64,000 nt of DNA, taken from assembly GCA_029255685.2 (NCBI GenBank), contig CM055318.2, forward strand, positions 4,035,001 to 4,099,000, written 5' to 3'. Positions 1 to 9,376 of this stretch are shown in pieces. This DNA is from Silene conica. Its lineage: Eukaryota > Streptophyta > Magnoliopsida > Caryophyllales > Caryophyllaceae. The position numbers and the translations under genes were made by a program. A model generated the notes under the pieces. That model had not been told where the DNA came from. It did not search any database and saw nothing but the letters and a program-made list of their open reading frames with translations. Position 1 is the stretch's first letter, and every line of letters begins with the position of its first letter.

Positions 1-226
1 AAAAAAAAATTACGTGGCAATGGATTTACGTGGCATTTTTGTATCCTCTGTGTCATTTATCAGTCATTTTAGGGTAGCATTTTAATCAAGATCCCGTGCG
101 AACTTTCTTACGGTGCGAACCATACCAACCAACGTAAAAAAAAAGATTTTTTTTAAAAACAAAAATAATAATTGCTAAAAAAAAATTATATATATAAAAT
201 AAAATATATGCTGATATCTTGACCCG

Positions 227-1128
227 TATTAGGAGATTGGGCCTATATTATGCAATGCCGTATCGGTCCCACCCACTTTTAAGGGATATGGCGTCATAAC
301 CCATGCTTATGTTGTTGTTCTCTATGCACAAGTGATCGGAAGAATCAGGAACAATCTCGACTGTGTGAGGAGATGAAGCGGGAGCAAAAGCTGAAATAAT
401 TTGTACTAATATATGGCTGCAATAGACAGGACGAAAGTTATATGTAGGGGCGTTCAAAAAGGTCAAGTTTGAAACCACGACTCCAACAGAATTCACAATC
501 TCTCACAAATATCTACAGGATACAATTGAGCCCCACCCTTGTCCGCGAATGAATTAAGATGGAATATGACATTTTGAAAGGCACCAGTATTCAATGTTTT
601 CCATCTCCAACGGACCAAACTCTATGGATACACTATGCGGTCTAGGATCCAATTGCGGCTTGTATTCGCATTGATTGTTGTTCTCAAAATCTACTGCATT
701 GCCATTGCCAAGTATAGAAAGCAGAAGCAATGCCACCACTTACTAGAATCTTCATGTGGTCACAACTTTTGCAAAAGAATGGGTAATTTGCAGAAGAGAA
801 AATTTATAGAAAAAAAAAAAACTGTAAAAATATAAAATAAAATAAATAAAAACCCTTGAGAAAATAATTTATAATAATGTACGGGGTAAAATATAAACAT
901 CAAAATTTAATTTATTTTTTTAAATATTTTGTCCCCCTCTATTATTATGATCCTTGGTCGTCAATAGTTTCATTGTTGCCTGGCCGTCAATAGTTCCATT
1001 GTTGCCTGTTATCGCAACGTCTTGCAAGTTATATTCATTTATTAAGCTCTTATACCTATGATGGCAAACTGTCTGCGATTCCCCAATACCATGAACATTG
1101 GGTCTAATATATGCCCAATCTCCTAATA
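227..1128. mobile_element. TIR-flanked non-autonomous DNA element carrying a GH28 gene fragment
   Basis: The two ends are inverted copies of each other over about 26 bases, beginning TATTAGGAGATTGGGC at 227 and as its reverse complement ending at 1128, followed inward by a matching TATATTA stretch. ACCCG lies directly outside each end (222-226 and 1129-1133), which could be a 5-bp target duplication, although the surrounding sequence is rich in ACCCG motifs. No transposase is visible. Inside is the minus-strand GH28 pseudogene and an AT-rich spacer. I infer a Pack-type element that captured part of a gene. The superfamily is not determined, and chance framing by two MITE ends is the alternative. 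Confidence 0.55.
240..745 (-). pseudogene. GH28 (polygalacturonase-like) pseudogene fragment
   Basis: Two minus-strand blocks match the plant GH28 family of pectin-degrading glycosidases. The upstream block (739 down to about 530) starts with a hydrophobic signal-like leader, runs into the typical HSVSI-EFG region, then needs a one-base frame change near 610 to continue as VGDGKTLNTGAFQNVIF and DKGGAQLY. About 26 bases later the sequence jumps to NSVGVVVSNLTFLNAPTYN, VYCSH, then a region resembling the family's PDSS-V-CIE and GYDAISLKSGWDRYG motifs (496 down to 248), after which a stop follows. The segment between GGAQLY and NSVG, and everything after the GWDRYG motif, are missing. The family's usual catalytic GDD reads GYD here, so a catalytic aspartate is lost. 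Frameshift, internal deletion and truncation all say it makes no working enzyme. Confidence 0.8.
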
Positions 1129-1129
1129 A

Positions 1130-1300
1130 CCCGACACTAACCCGTTAATAACCTGACCCGACTTATCACCCGTCGACGACTTAAACCAAAAATGACCCGA
1201 CATGAACCGAACTGACCCGAATATATCAGTGATCCGACATACCCTAAACCCGATATAAATCGACCCATTTCAACCCAACCCATAACCGACCCGGGATAGT
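1130..1300. repeat. Degenerate GACCCGA-rich repeat
   Basis: This stretch repeats short ACCCGAC, ACCCGAA and AACCCATA motifs many times without a fixed period. It is non-coding and borders the TIR element on its right side. The rest of 1300-1890 shows no gene. It includes a small hairpin-forming CCCAGACT...AGTCTGGG segment at about 1750-1777 within a TTATGTTAGCCGA-type sequence that looks like a worn retroposon tail. Confidence 0.5.
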
Positions 1301-1896
1301 CAGTAAATAGTTATTACTCGATTGTTATTTATAAAGGCAATGAGTGGTAGAGAGCACACTCGGTTGCACTAACATTATATTGTTTGAATCATTAAAAAGT
1401 CATTCATTCATCTTCCTGATTAATCGCATAAGAAGATCACATCCATTTATACCCTTAAAATATGCATCTATTAGACTATATTTTCCCATACTCAATCTCA
1501 CTACAATCTTACGTTATTATTTTCACATTTTTACCAAAAACAAAATATAAATCATTCTTCTTGAAACTGATTCACGGTTTTTAAAAATTTCTTGACAATT
1601 ACCTATATCTTTCGCGAAGATTTGTCTGATATAACAACTTAACTTAAGACAGGTATGACCGTATTAGCTTCTTCTATAGATAAAATAAAATGTTTTGGAG
1701 TTGTTCGTTAATTTATTTCATTAGGATGTTATGATTTATGTTAGCCGATCCCAGACTATGTTAGGAGTCTGGGACTGAGGCTCTGTTGACCCTCGTATTT
1801 TTTTACTTTCAACTCGAATTATTATTAAAAAAACTGCGGAAATTGATATATGGAGCAATATACATAATGAGATCGTAATTTCATTGCAGAAATAAC

Positions 1897-2529
1897 ATGT
1901 CTGATACTTCCTCATCGTCTAGACGGAGTCCATTGTACACGTGTGGAGCGACGACATTAGCCATTATATGGAACCTCTATAAAAGAGCACTCAACCTCAA
2001 CGGTCCAGTCGGTTCTATCACAAGACGCCTAGCCAAGCTAGGATCGGTAGCTAGTCCTTTGGTATGTGTTATTCAATACCAATGGCTCACAGTCCTCTCA
2101 TTTATCGACTTGTACATATTATTAATCGAAGGGAAAGTCGAGAAACACGTACCTTTTTCGAGATATGTTTTCAAGAAAATCGATTATGTAATAGACAGGA
2201 TTGATAGTTTTCCTCTTGAGTTTGAGCATGTGATGAACAAACTGTCTGTTATACTTGGGAAGATCCCCGTCTTTGAAAGCGCAAAAGAGAAGGAAATTAG
2301 AGTCGACACAAATAGCGATGAGGCTACGATACTAGCAATGAAGTGTTCGTATAAGGACGCGTTGGAGAAAGGCGTTAACGAACAACAGAGTTGTGATAAT
2401 GTAAAGGAAGGCGATGGAGAAAAGAAAGAAGGGAAAGAAAAGGAAGATCCGTTGGTGGAACTTCTTGAGTTTGGATGGGAAACGCCGAGGACAAGAATCG
2501 CACTGGCTCGTTCAGCTTCGTACACTTAA
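1897..2529 (+). CDS. Uncharacterised protein, weak REF/SRPP-like pattern
   Basis: A single open frame of 210 residues, ATG at 1897 and TAA at 2527. A good splice acceptor (TTTCATTGCAG) ends eight bases before the ATG, so a 5' UTR intron is likely. The N-terminus is serine-rich. Residues about 15-27 and 47-78 are hydrophobic, with the order LYKRA...NGP...ASPLV...FID...VEKHVP. This order resembles, distantly, the rubber elongation factor/small rubber particle (lipid-droplet-associated) family, but I cannot align it with confidence. A Lys/Glu-rich stretch (about 165-185) precedes a conserved-looking C-terminal tail with GWETPRTRIALARS. It stands alone between the GH28 element and the PUB45-like gene. 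Codon use and composition are ordinary for a plant gene. Function is unassigned, and membrane or lipid-droplet association is inference only. Confidence 0.68.
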   Translation: MSDTSSSSRRSPLYTCGATTLAIIWNLYKRALNLNGPVGSITRRLAKLGSVASPLVCVIQYQWLTVLSFIDLYILLIEGKVEKHVPFSRYVFKKIDYVIDRIDSFPLEFEHVMNKLSVILGKIPVFESAKEKEIRVDTNSDEATILAMKCSYKDALEKGVNEQQSCDNVKEGDGEKKEGKEKEDPLVELLEFGWETPRTRIALARSASYT

Positions 2530-2707
2530 GACTGTACGTCAGTTAGCTTTACTGGTAAAGTCGTTGAGCCGTTTAGTTGTCCTTTTTCCCTTGATGTGCG
2601 GAATTTGAAAATAACCTTCCTCGTTGCATTTGCTAAATCGTCATCAAAGTAGTAGGCATTGTTAGGGATCGTTCCATGGTATCTTGGTAACTTTGGTTCA
2701 AATCCCG

Positions 2708-2869
2708 TGTAACAACCCGACCCACCACGGTCGTAACACACCCTAATAAGATGGGAGGTATACCAGGCCTTGTTACGAAGTGGTGGGTGGAAGCTATTAT
2801 AAACATATCACAAGCCTCACATTCTACCGATGTGAGACAGATTTCCTCTCATACTCTTGGAGTGTTACA
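2708..2869. mobile_element. Solo LTR of a small (TRIM-like) retrotransposon
   Basis: The element begins TGTAAC and ends GTTACA, the TG...CA form of an LTR with a 6-bp inverted terminus. It contains the ACCGATGTGAGACAGATTT motif common in plant TRIM and gypsy-type LTRs. It is flanked by TCCCG (2703-2707) and TCCCA (2870-2874), a target duplication with one mismatch. No primer-binding site or second LTR is seen, so it is a solo LTR. The sequence just to its left, GGTTCAAATCCCG, looks like a Pol III B box and may be a remnant of a SINE into which it inserted. Confidence 0.7.
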
Positions 2870-3320
2870 TCCCACCTACAAAGTTGTTAGTAATTGCGGA
2901 AATATAATCGGTTAATGACTTGCCAATATGATGAAACTAGAACAACTAAAATAAAACAGTCCAAGACATTTCTGTGATGAGACTAATATAATGTTACAAG
3001 GCCATCTTTGCCCCGAAAAGGCGGAAAGAGTTAAACTATCGATTAATTACAGAAGTGGGAGCTGTACATCACTTCCTTCGTAACAAAAAGAAACCTAAGA
3101 ACTCGTATGAGACGGTTGTATGCATATAACCAAGCCATCTAATGTTAATAATTCTCGCTTAATAATAGGGTTAATGGCTCGGTTGTATGTACAAAACCGT
3201 CAAATGCAGGACTCGCTAGTACAAAGGAAAGTGGTATATGTAGAAGGATAATAGAAGAATTTACATCACTGAAAGTTGCAAAATAAGGCAGTCGGAAAGC
3301 ATCCGAGGGCCAGAGAAGTT

Positions 3321-6300
3321 CTAGCTCTTCCATAAGAAACTAAATTTCTTTCCTAGCTTCCGTCTAGAAACCGCTTTACCGAGGGGTTTTGGATCTAGAG
3401 GCGTTGCCCTTTCACTGCTCGACTTGCTCAATGGCTTCATATCCCGAGGTGGAGCTGTAAATTCCCGGACTGAAGGAGACCGCATGACTCGTTCAGGGGA
3501 TGTATCTCGTTGCCTTTGCTCACGGAACAGCATTAGAAGCTTCTGAGCCTTATCTCGGCCTCGGGGTGTCCCATTGACTTGGAGAGATACCAACGACGGG
3601 ATGACACCTTCTTGGAGAACCATTTGACTGCAATTGTCATGCCCATTGCAAAGAATCAAAAGACATGAAACCGCTTGTTCTTGCTCAATGGGCTCACCAG
3701 TGTCTAATATGGTTGCAAGTGCACCCACAAGGCCAGGAGCTGATATAATAGTCTCTTTTGCTGTATAATTTGATCCCAAGTTTATGAGAACGGCTATTGA
3801 TTTCTCGGTCCATGTCCTAACCCTGGGCTCAACTAGAAGCAGTAGTAGACCATCGACAATACCCGCCTGGAGGAGGTTTGGAATATTGGACGGACAAGTG
3901 GAGATGTTGAAAAGAGCGTGAAGGGCATCGAGTTTCCATTGTGGGTCGGTTTTGGTTATGAGAAGGTTAATTAGAAAGGAAAGGGCATTGCTTGATCCTA
4001 ATATGGGTTTTGCTTCTTCAAGGCATGAAAGGTTAAGATAAAGGGCAGCTATTAGTCCATATGAATCAGGATCAGACATTATCTCGTCTAGTATAGTAAT
4101 GACTCCGGCATCCAACATTAATTTCTTGTTTCTGCAATACAAAAATTTCTAAGGATGTAAGTAAATATTGGTTTCTAAAGAGGAATCCAAAAATTGAAGG
4201 GAAAAATTCGAATAAACATTGTTAAACTGTCCAACCAAGCAAGAAGCAAAGTTTAATGGTGTATACAGAGTATAAACAAGAAAAAAAGGGCCACTCAGAC
4301 TGGGTAGGGGTTAAGACTCAAATCGGCACATTCTGGATAATGTCGACTTGTCGACTACATCTGACTCCCTTACCCTAAACCCTAAACCCTAAACCAATTG
4401 CAGACCCCTTGCATTGTAATAATGTTGTCATATTGCCACCTTCCTTCATCTATCCGCAGGTCATGTATATATAATTATATATCATACTACCTCCGATTTT
4501 CTATGATATTCCCCTTTCCGTTTTGGTCTAATAACATTGATGTTCCCTCTTTCCTCTTTTGAACAACTTTGTGTGGTCCAAAATCAATTTCATGTGGAAT
4601 CATGTGTATTGTGTGGTCCAAATTAATTCTCTTATTTCTTGGGTTAAAATCGAAAGGGAACAACACAAGAAATCGGAAAGAGTATCACTTATAAATCCTA
4701 TCAAATAACTTCGTCAACTTTGTAACACAATTTAACTGACTGACTTATCGACTCATAACACCTAACATAGGAATATAGGATCATCTCGAATATATCAACA
4801 TATATACGAAGAGTTTAAGATAGCACAATAAAAAGTCAAACACCGTCTAACTCTATCCTTTTATGACCGAAACCACGTCATTAAACAAACTATTTGTTCA
4901 AACTTCGGAAGTCACAGAGAGGGAGAGAGAGAGTGACACCTGTTATTGTTAACAGCAAGGTTGAAGAGTGCCATAGCTCCCCCTTCCAGTGCAATGTTAT
5001 TCCCTCCATCGACTGCAGATTTCAGAAAGTGTACAAGTGCTTCAACAAACCCATGTGCACCCATCAACATTCTTGCTTCTTCGTCATCTTTTAGCAGTCT
5101 CCTTATCTCCTCCACGACTTTCAGCTTCATATTCAATGCTTCTTCTCCGTTTAGGACGGCCAAAAAGTTCTCATATATTTCAATGATATTTTCATCACTC
5201 TCCCCCTGACCTGCGGCTTCACTATTACCTTCACTGACATCATCTCCTTCACCGCCTTCATTCCCGTCATTTTTCAGAGGCCCTATTTTCACCCCATTTA
5301 ACTTGGCGGAGTTGCCGCTATCTGTAGACCTAGACTGTACTGACTCACTATCAGACAACGCAAGCCTCCAGTAGTTGAGTTCAAGAGACTCGGGTGGCCC
5401 ATCAGGAATAGGAACACCATTCTGCTCACACCAACTAGCAATGAGGCCCTTTACACAGTAATTAGGAGTTAAACCGAGATGAGAGATTTGCTGTTGAGTC
5501 TTTGGGCAAGTGTTATGTCCGTCATTAAACCACTTCTCAATGCAAACCCGTTCGTAAGTTTGTCCAGAGGCAATGATGACTGGGTCATACATAAGCTGCA
5601 GCGAGATTGGACACCTCAGCTCTTCTGGTGGAACGGATATTTGTTCGGACCTCCTACCGTTTGGCCTAAAAGCAAGAGATGGCCTAAAGTTGAATGAATT
5701 AATATTATACAGGTGACGGTCAAGTGCCCTTCCATCCTCCGAAGATCCTTGTACGGTGGGAGAACAAGGTCCAGAGCCTTGGGAATCCTGGTCATCACCG
5801 AGGTCGCCTCTAAACAACTTTGAATACTTTCTCATAAGATGTAAAAGGTAAGCAACAATCGATTCCTTGCGTTTGTCTTCTTCGATACGGGCTTTGTCAA
5901 TGAGTTTCTTAAGAGATCTTCTTTCGGCAAGAGAAGCCCGGGAAGATGTAATGCCAAGTTTAGATGCAGCTTGGTGAAAAGACTCGAGCTCATTGTTGTC
6001 ATATGAATTGTCTTCAAATTTTATACCATGCTGAAGCAATGAAATAATGTCATCACCGATTTGTTTCTCTGCTGGATCGAGGGAGAAAACAATCCCCTCT
6101 AGTTCACTCACAATATCTTGAATCTGCAATAGGTCATTCGAAACCGGTTATAATGATTTATATAAGAATGGGAAGCTATTCAACCAATATAGCACTAGCT
6201 GCAAATCGACCTCAAACAAAGGGGGAAAAGGGGGGAGAAAGAAGAAACAGCCATAGACAGGCATTACGAATCAGAAAAGAAGACCAACCTGACAGCTAAT

Positions 6301-7704
6301 AGATTCAGGAATGATATCTTCAACCCGCCTCAAGCTGTCTATAAGAACACATTTTGTCTTCTCAAACTTCAAAACAATAGAATCTCCAGTAATGGCCTAT
6401 AAGATACAAATCAATGTTGGAAAATTAATATCTATAACGGAAAGTAAAAAATAATCAGATAACAAGATTATCTTGTGCCACGACTTATAAACCTCCTTTC
6501 GCAAAACAAAGAACGGAAAAGGAAGGAAAACTTTGGGTGCTTCAACACTATCATTACGTACCAGGTACAATTTGCTACACTCCGAGCAATGCTGTAAAAG
6601 ATTTCTAGCCTTCTCGAGAGCAACATGCAGTGAACATAAGGCCTGAATTCCTGTCCTACTGCGTGGACGTGCCTCTTCCAGGACTGGAAAGATAGTCATC
6701 ACTTTACAGTATATTTCAGACAATATCTTGCACAAACCACCATGTAACTGTAAAGGAATATAGAAATTTTTGTTTAAAATGCATACAAACAATTATGTGT
6801 ATATGGACTAACTTGGTTAAAACATGAGATAGTAATTAATGGATCTAATGTCCTATCTTTTGCGATTATGTAAATGTAAATTGGCTTGAGATTATGTCTT
6901 CTGAAGTTAGAGCAAAGCAACTAAAGTTCCGTTATCATTATTAATCTGAGGTTCCCACCATTATCCAAAAAAATATTAGAGCCTATAATTACCAAACCCA
7001 CTCAATCTTGAACCTATAAATTGCCATCATCGTGTTTCAAACGTACTGCCTAAATCATTTGAAAGCGCTATGACAACATTGTCATCCATGTAGAAGGTAA
7101 GGAATTGGCCGATAAATCCGACCAAAGTAACAGGAAACTACAACGTTCTTGCAACCATAACTCATGATTAGTCATGTAGTACCCAGTAAACTAATGAAAC
7201 CTACTAACAAAAACAAATACTCCCTCCGACCTAATACAGTCAATAGCTATGAATTCATATATACTCCCTCCGACCAGGGCGAACCCAGGATTTAATGTTT
7301 GGGGTAGCGGAAAAAAATTAAAGAACAAATGCTTATAGTGGGAGTCAAACACAGTGCACCAGGTGGAAAACCAAGGTCTATCTCATTGAACTACAAGATG
7401 TTTATTGCATATTTGATGGGATATCGTTTACTTATCTATTATTTGACTATATTTGTGGTAGCAAAAATCCGTCATCTAAACCATTTTTTTAAGTTTGGGG
7501 TAACGGCTGCCACCCCTTGCTACTAGGTGGGTTCGCCCCTGCGTCCGACCCAATCATTTGTTAATTCCTTTATTCTTTACAAATGATTTCGACACGGGGA
7601 ATACTCCATATATGACAGAAAAACATTCCATTCTATGATGGAGATATATATACCTTGGCATCACTGATTGCAAAAAGATTCTCTTCAAGTTCTGCAGCAT
7701 CCAT
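3321..7704 (-). CDS. PUB45: U-box/ARM-repeat E3 ubiquitin ligase, PUB45/PUB6/PUB7 type
   Basis: Five coding exons on the minus strand, joined at GT-AG sites: 7704-7654, 6747-6562, 6396-6289, 6123-4940 and 4131-3321, giving 779 residues (from memory, Arabidopsis PUB45 is about 770). The start MDAAELEENLF is placed by homology. Residues about 20-280 form the plant U-box N-terminal domain (HGGLCKILSEIYCKV, RPRSRTGIQALCSLH, DSLRRVEDIIP). The U-box is at about 281-351 (CPISLQLMYDPVIIASGQTYER, then CPKT). ARM repeats follow from about 430 to 690 (GGAMALFNLAVNNNRNKKL across the last junction). The tail is Ser/Arg/Lys-rich and ends FSFLWKS. Such proteins transfer ubiquitin from an E2 to substrates bound by the ARM region. 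A 5' UTR intron with acceptor TTGCAG near 7748 is likely, with the promoter beyond about 8640. I cannot tell PUB45 from PUB6/7. Confidence 0.96.
4373..4393. repeat. Interstitial telomere-type repeat (CCCTAAA)x3
   Basis: Three perfect CCCTAAA units within intron 4 of the PUB45-like gene. CCCTAAA is the plant telomere repeat. It is also the telo-box found near plant housekeeping promoters, although an intronic position on the template strand argues for a repair-patch or chance origin. Confidence 0.85.
4485..4684. mobile_element. MITE in the PUB45-like intron, TIR ACTACCTCCGATTTTCT
   Basis: A 200-bp segment with inverted ends: it starts TACTACCTCCGATTTTCTA and ends AGAAATCGGAAAGAGTA. A close relative, with the same internal GTGTGGTCCAAATTGATT-type core, lies at 23830-24018. 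TA at each outer edge fits a Stowaway/mariner-type TA duplication. Confidence 0.7.
7277..7538. mobile_element. MITE with GGGCGAACCCA terminal inverted repeats, copy 1
   Basis: The ends read GGGCGAACCCA (7277-7287) and TGGGTTCGCCC (7528-7538), exact inverted copies. It sits in the 5' UTR intron of the PUB45-like gene (5' of exon 2). It has inserted into another element of the ACTCCCTCCGACC type, because CTCCGACC precedes it and GTCCGACC follows it. A second copy is at 51188-51373. The open frame inside (7329-7526) is not a gene. Confidence 0.75.
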
Positions 7705-7843
7705 AGCTTTAATAATCTTATAAACCCGAATTGACAAACTCTATATCTGCAACCTAAGATCAAATAAACAAATTAGATTAACACAAATCCATCCGAATTA
7801 ATGAAATAAGAGCTCCAAAACAAAACATAGAACGCAAACAACA

Positions 7844-7953
7844 TACTCCCTTCGTCCTAATCATTTGTTCACCTTATTAATTCTTTATGACGGTAATTAT
7901 TTTAATCAACGGTAAACAAATGACTGGGGCGGGGCGGGGCGGAGGAGGGAATA
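7844..7953. mobile_element. Short MITE with ACTCCCTTCGTCC / GGAGGAGGGAATA ends
   Basis: A 110-bp imperfect hairpin: TACTCCCTTCGTCCTAATCA at the left pairs with a TGACTGGGGCGG...GGAGGGA right end containing a GGGGC triplication. It lies in the presumed 5' UTR intron of the PUB45-like gene. Its left end matches the element broken by the insertion at 7277. Confidence 0.6.
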
Positions 7954-8639
7954 ACAAAAAGACCCCTTTACATCATTTTTCCGGTCATCAAAAGGGGCAA
8001 ATCATAACAGAACATCACTATGGGTGAGGCAACTTTGCAACATTTGTACATAAAATTTATATTCAAGGAAACAAAAAAAGTAATCATAGATTGAAAGATA
8101 TGAAGATGTTACTCCAATTATTTACATATGTTTGGACCACCTATACGTAATACTTCCAAAATCAAACAAACATAAACATCAAGATTACAAATTTCAGCCA
8201 CGCATATCATCAAACAGGTGGTGTGCATATCATCAAAATAGCGAAAAGAAACACCTTTTTTCGAGAAATTTAACGTAAGATCTTGCAATTGCACTCCTTT
8301 TAATGAAAACAATAAAATTTGCAATTACATTTGAATCAATGAATTAATAATTATGCCAAAAAAATATAATTGCAAAAAAAGCGGGATAATGAAGAAAAGT
8401 TCCAAACTTGTTATTCACACAACAAAATGGTCAAATACCCAAATCAAAATACACCGAAAAAAGGGGGAAAACTAGCTCAAATTGCCGAACAAATAGGGTT
8501 ACAACTTTACCCAGAAAAATCCGAATTTGCCAAATTTCCAAGGAGTCTTCATAAATGAACAAGTATACACTATATTAAAAAGTAATAATAAGGTGATTGA
8601 AATTTAGGGTTTATTATGATTTATTACAATTATTGAACA

Positions 8640-8760
8640 AAATTTAAGGAAATTTGGAATTGTTAGTTGTTATTACAGTTGAATCTGAGGTTGAGTTGAA
8701 CAGTTAGGAGGAGAGAGGGGGAAAAGGGGATACTTGGATTGCTCAAAGCCTACCATTCTG
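8640..8760 (-). promoter_or_regulatory. Probable transcription start region of the PUB45-like gene
   Basis: Read on the minus strand this is pyrimidine-rich (TC-rich, from the GGAGGAGAGAGGGGG block at about 8706-8725), typical of a plant 5' leader. It lies upstream of the inferred UTR intron, whose acceptor is near 7748. No clear TATA box could be fixed. The placement is inference. Confidence 0.3.
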
Positions 8761-8997
8761 CCGCAATTTTTTGGTTTTTAAGACGGCCAACTTCATTTTA
8801 ATGATGAAACGGATCCAAATAAATACCTCTTCGGTTTTAGAGAAAAACTCTTAAGGTTTAGCTCCAATTTAGTTCGGTTCGGATTTTCTCTTTATAAATT
8901 AATTATTTATTTTAATATTGTTTTGTTTAGGTCATTAAATTCAATTTAGTTTTGTTCTAGTTCATTAAATTCGGTTCAGAGGGACCTACAATTTAAT

Positions 8998-9376
8998 TTG
9001 TAAAATGATTAATTGATAAGAAATATTCTGAACTATTAATATCCTGCTTAAAATACTTCAAACTTTATTTTAACTACCAATATAACCAATTAATACTATC
9101 ATTTGTTTTTATTATAATATATAATCTGCTACCAGTTAAATAAGTGAAAAAATTTCTAACCTTTTTTTAACCCGTATTTCTCTTTTACTTGTCTGTTAAT
9201 TTATTCATTTAATCGCACCATTAAAACATGCTACAATAAGTTAACAAAATAACAAATTTTATACAAAGTAAATGAGGGCATTAGTTGGTTATATTGGTAG
9301 TTAAAATAAATTTTAAAGTATTTTGAGCAATTCACTCATAGTTCGGAGTATTTCTATCAATTAATCCTTTGTAACA
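8998..9376. repeat. Fold-back MITE (about 100-bp inverted arms)
   Basis: The left arm (about 8998-9100: TTGTAAAATGATTAATTGAT, ATTCTGAACT, TTTTAACTACCAATATAACC) returns inverted at about 9270-9376. The centre is AT-rich and has no coding potential. The element is the main recognisable item in the gene-free stretch 8760-11990. That stretch otherwise holds a worn TTATGTTAGTTGTCCC...GCTTTGTCGTTG retroposon-like tail at about 10885-10965 and plain AT-rich sequence. Confidence 0.7.

Noticed and set aside
7329..7526. A 65-codon gene upstream of the PUB45-like gene
   Set aside because: It lies wholly within a MITE bounded by GGGCGAACCCA inverted ends that has a second copy at 51188.
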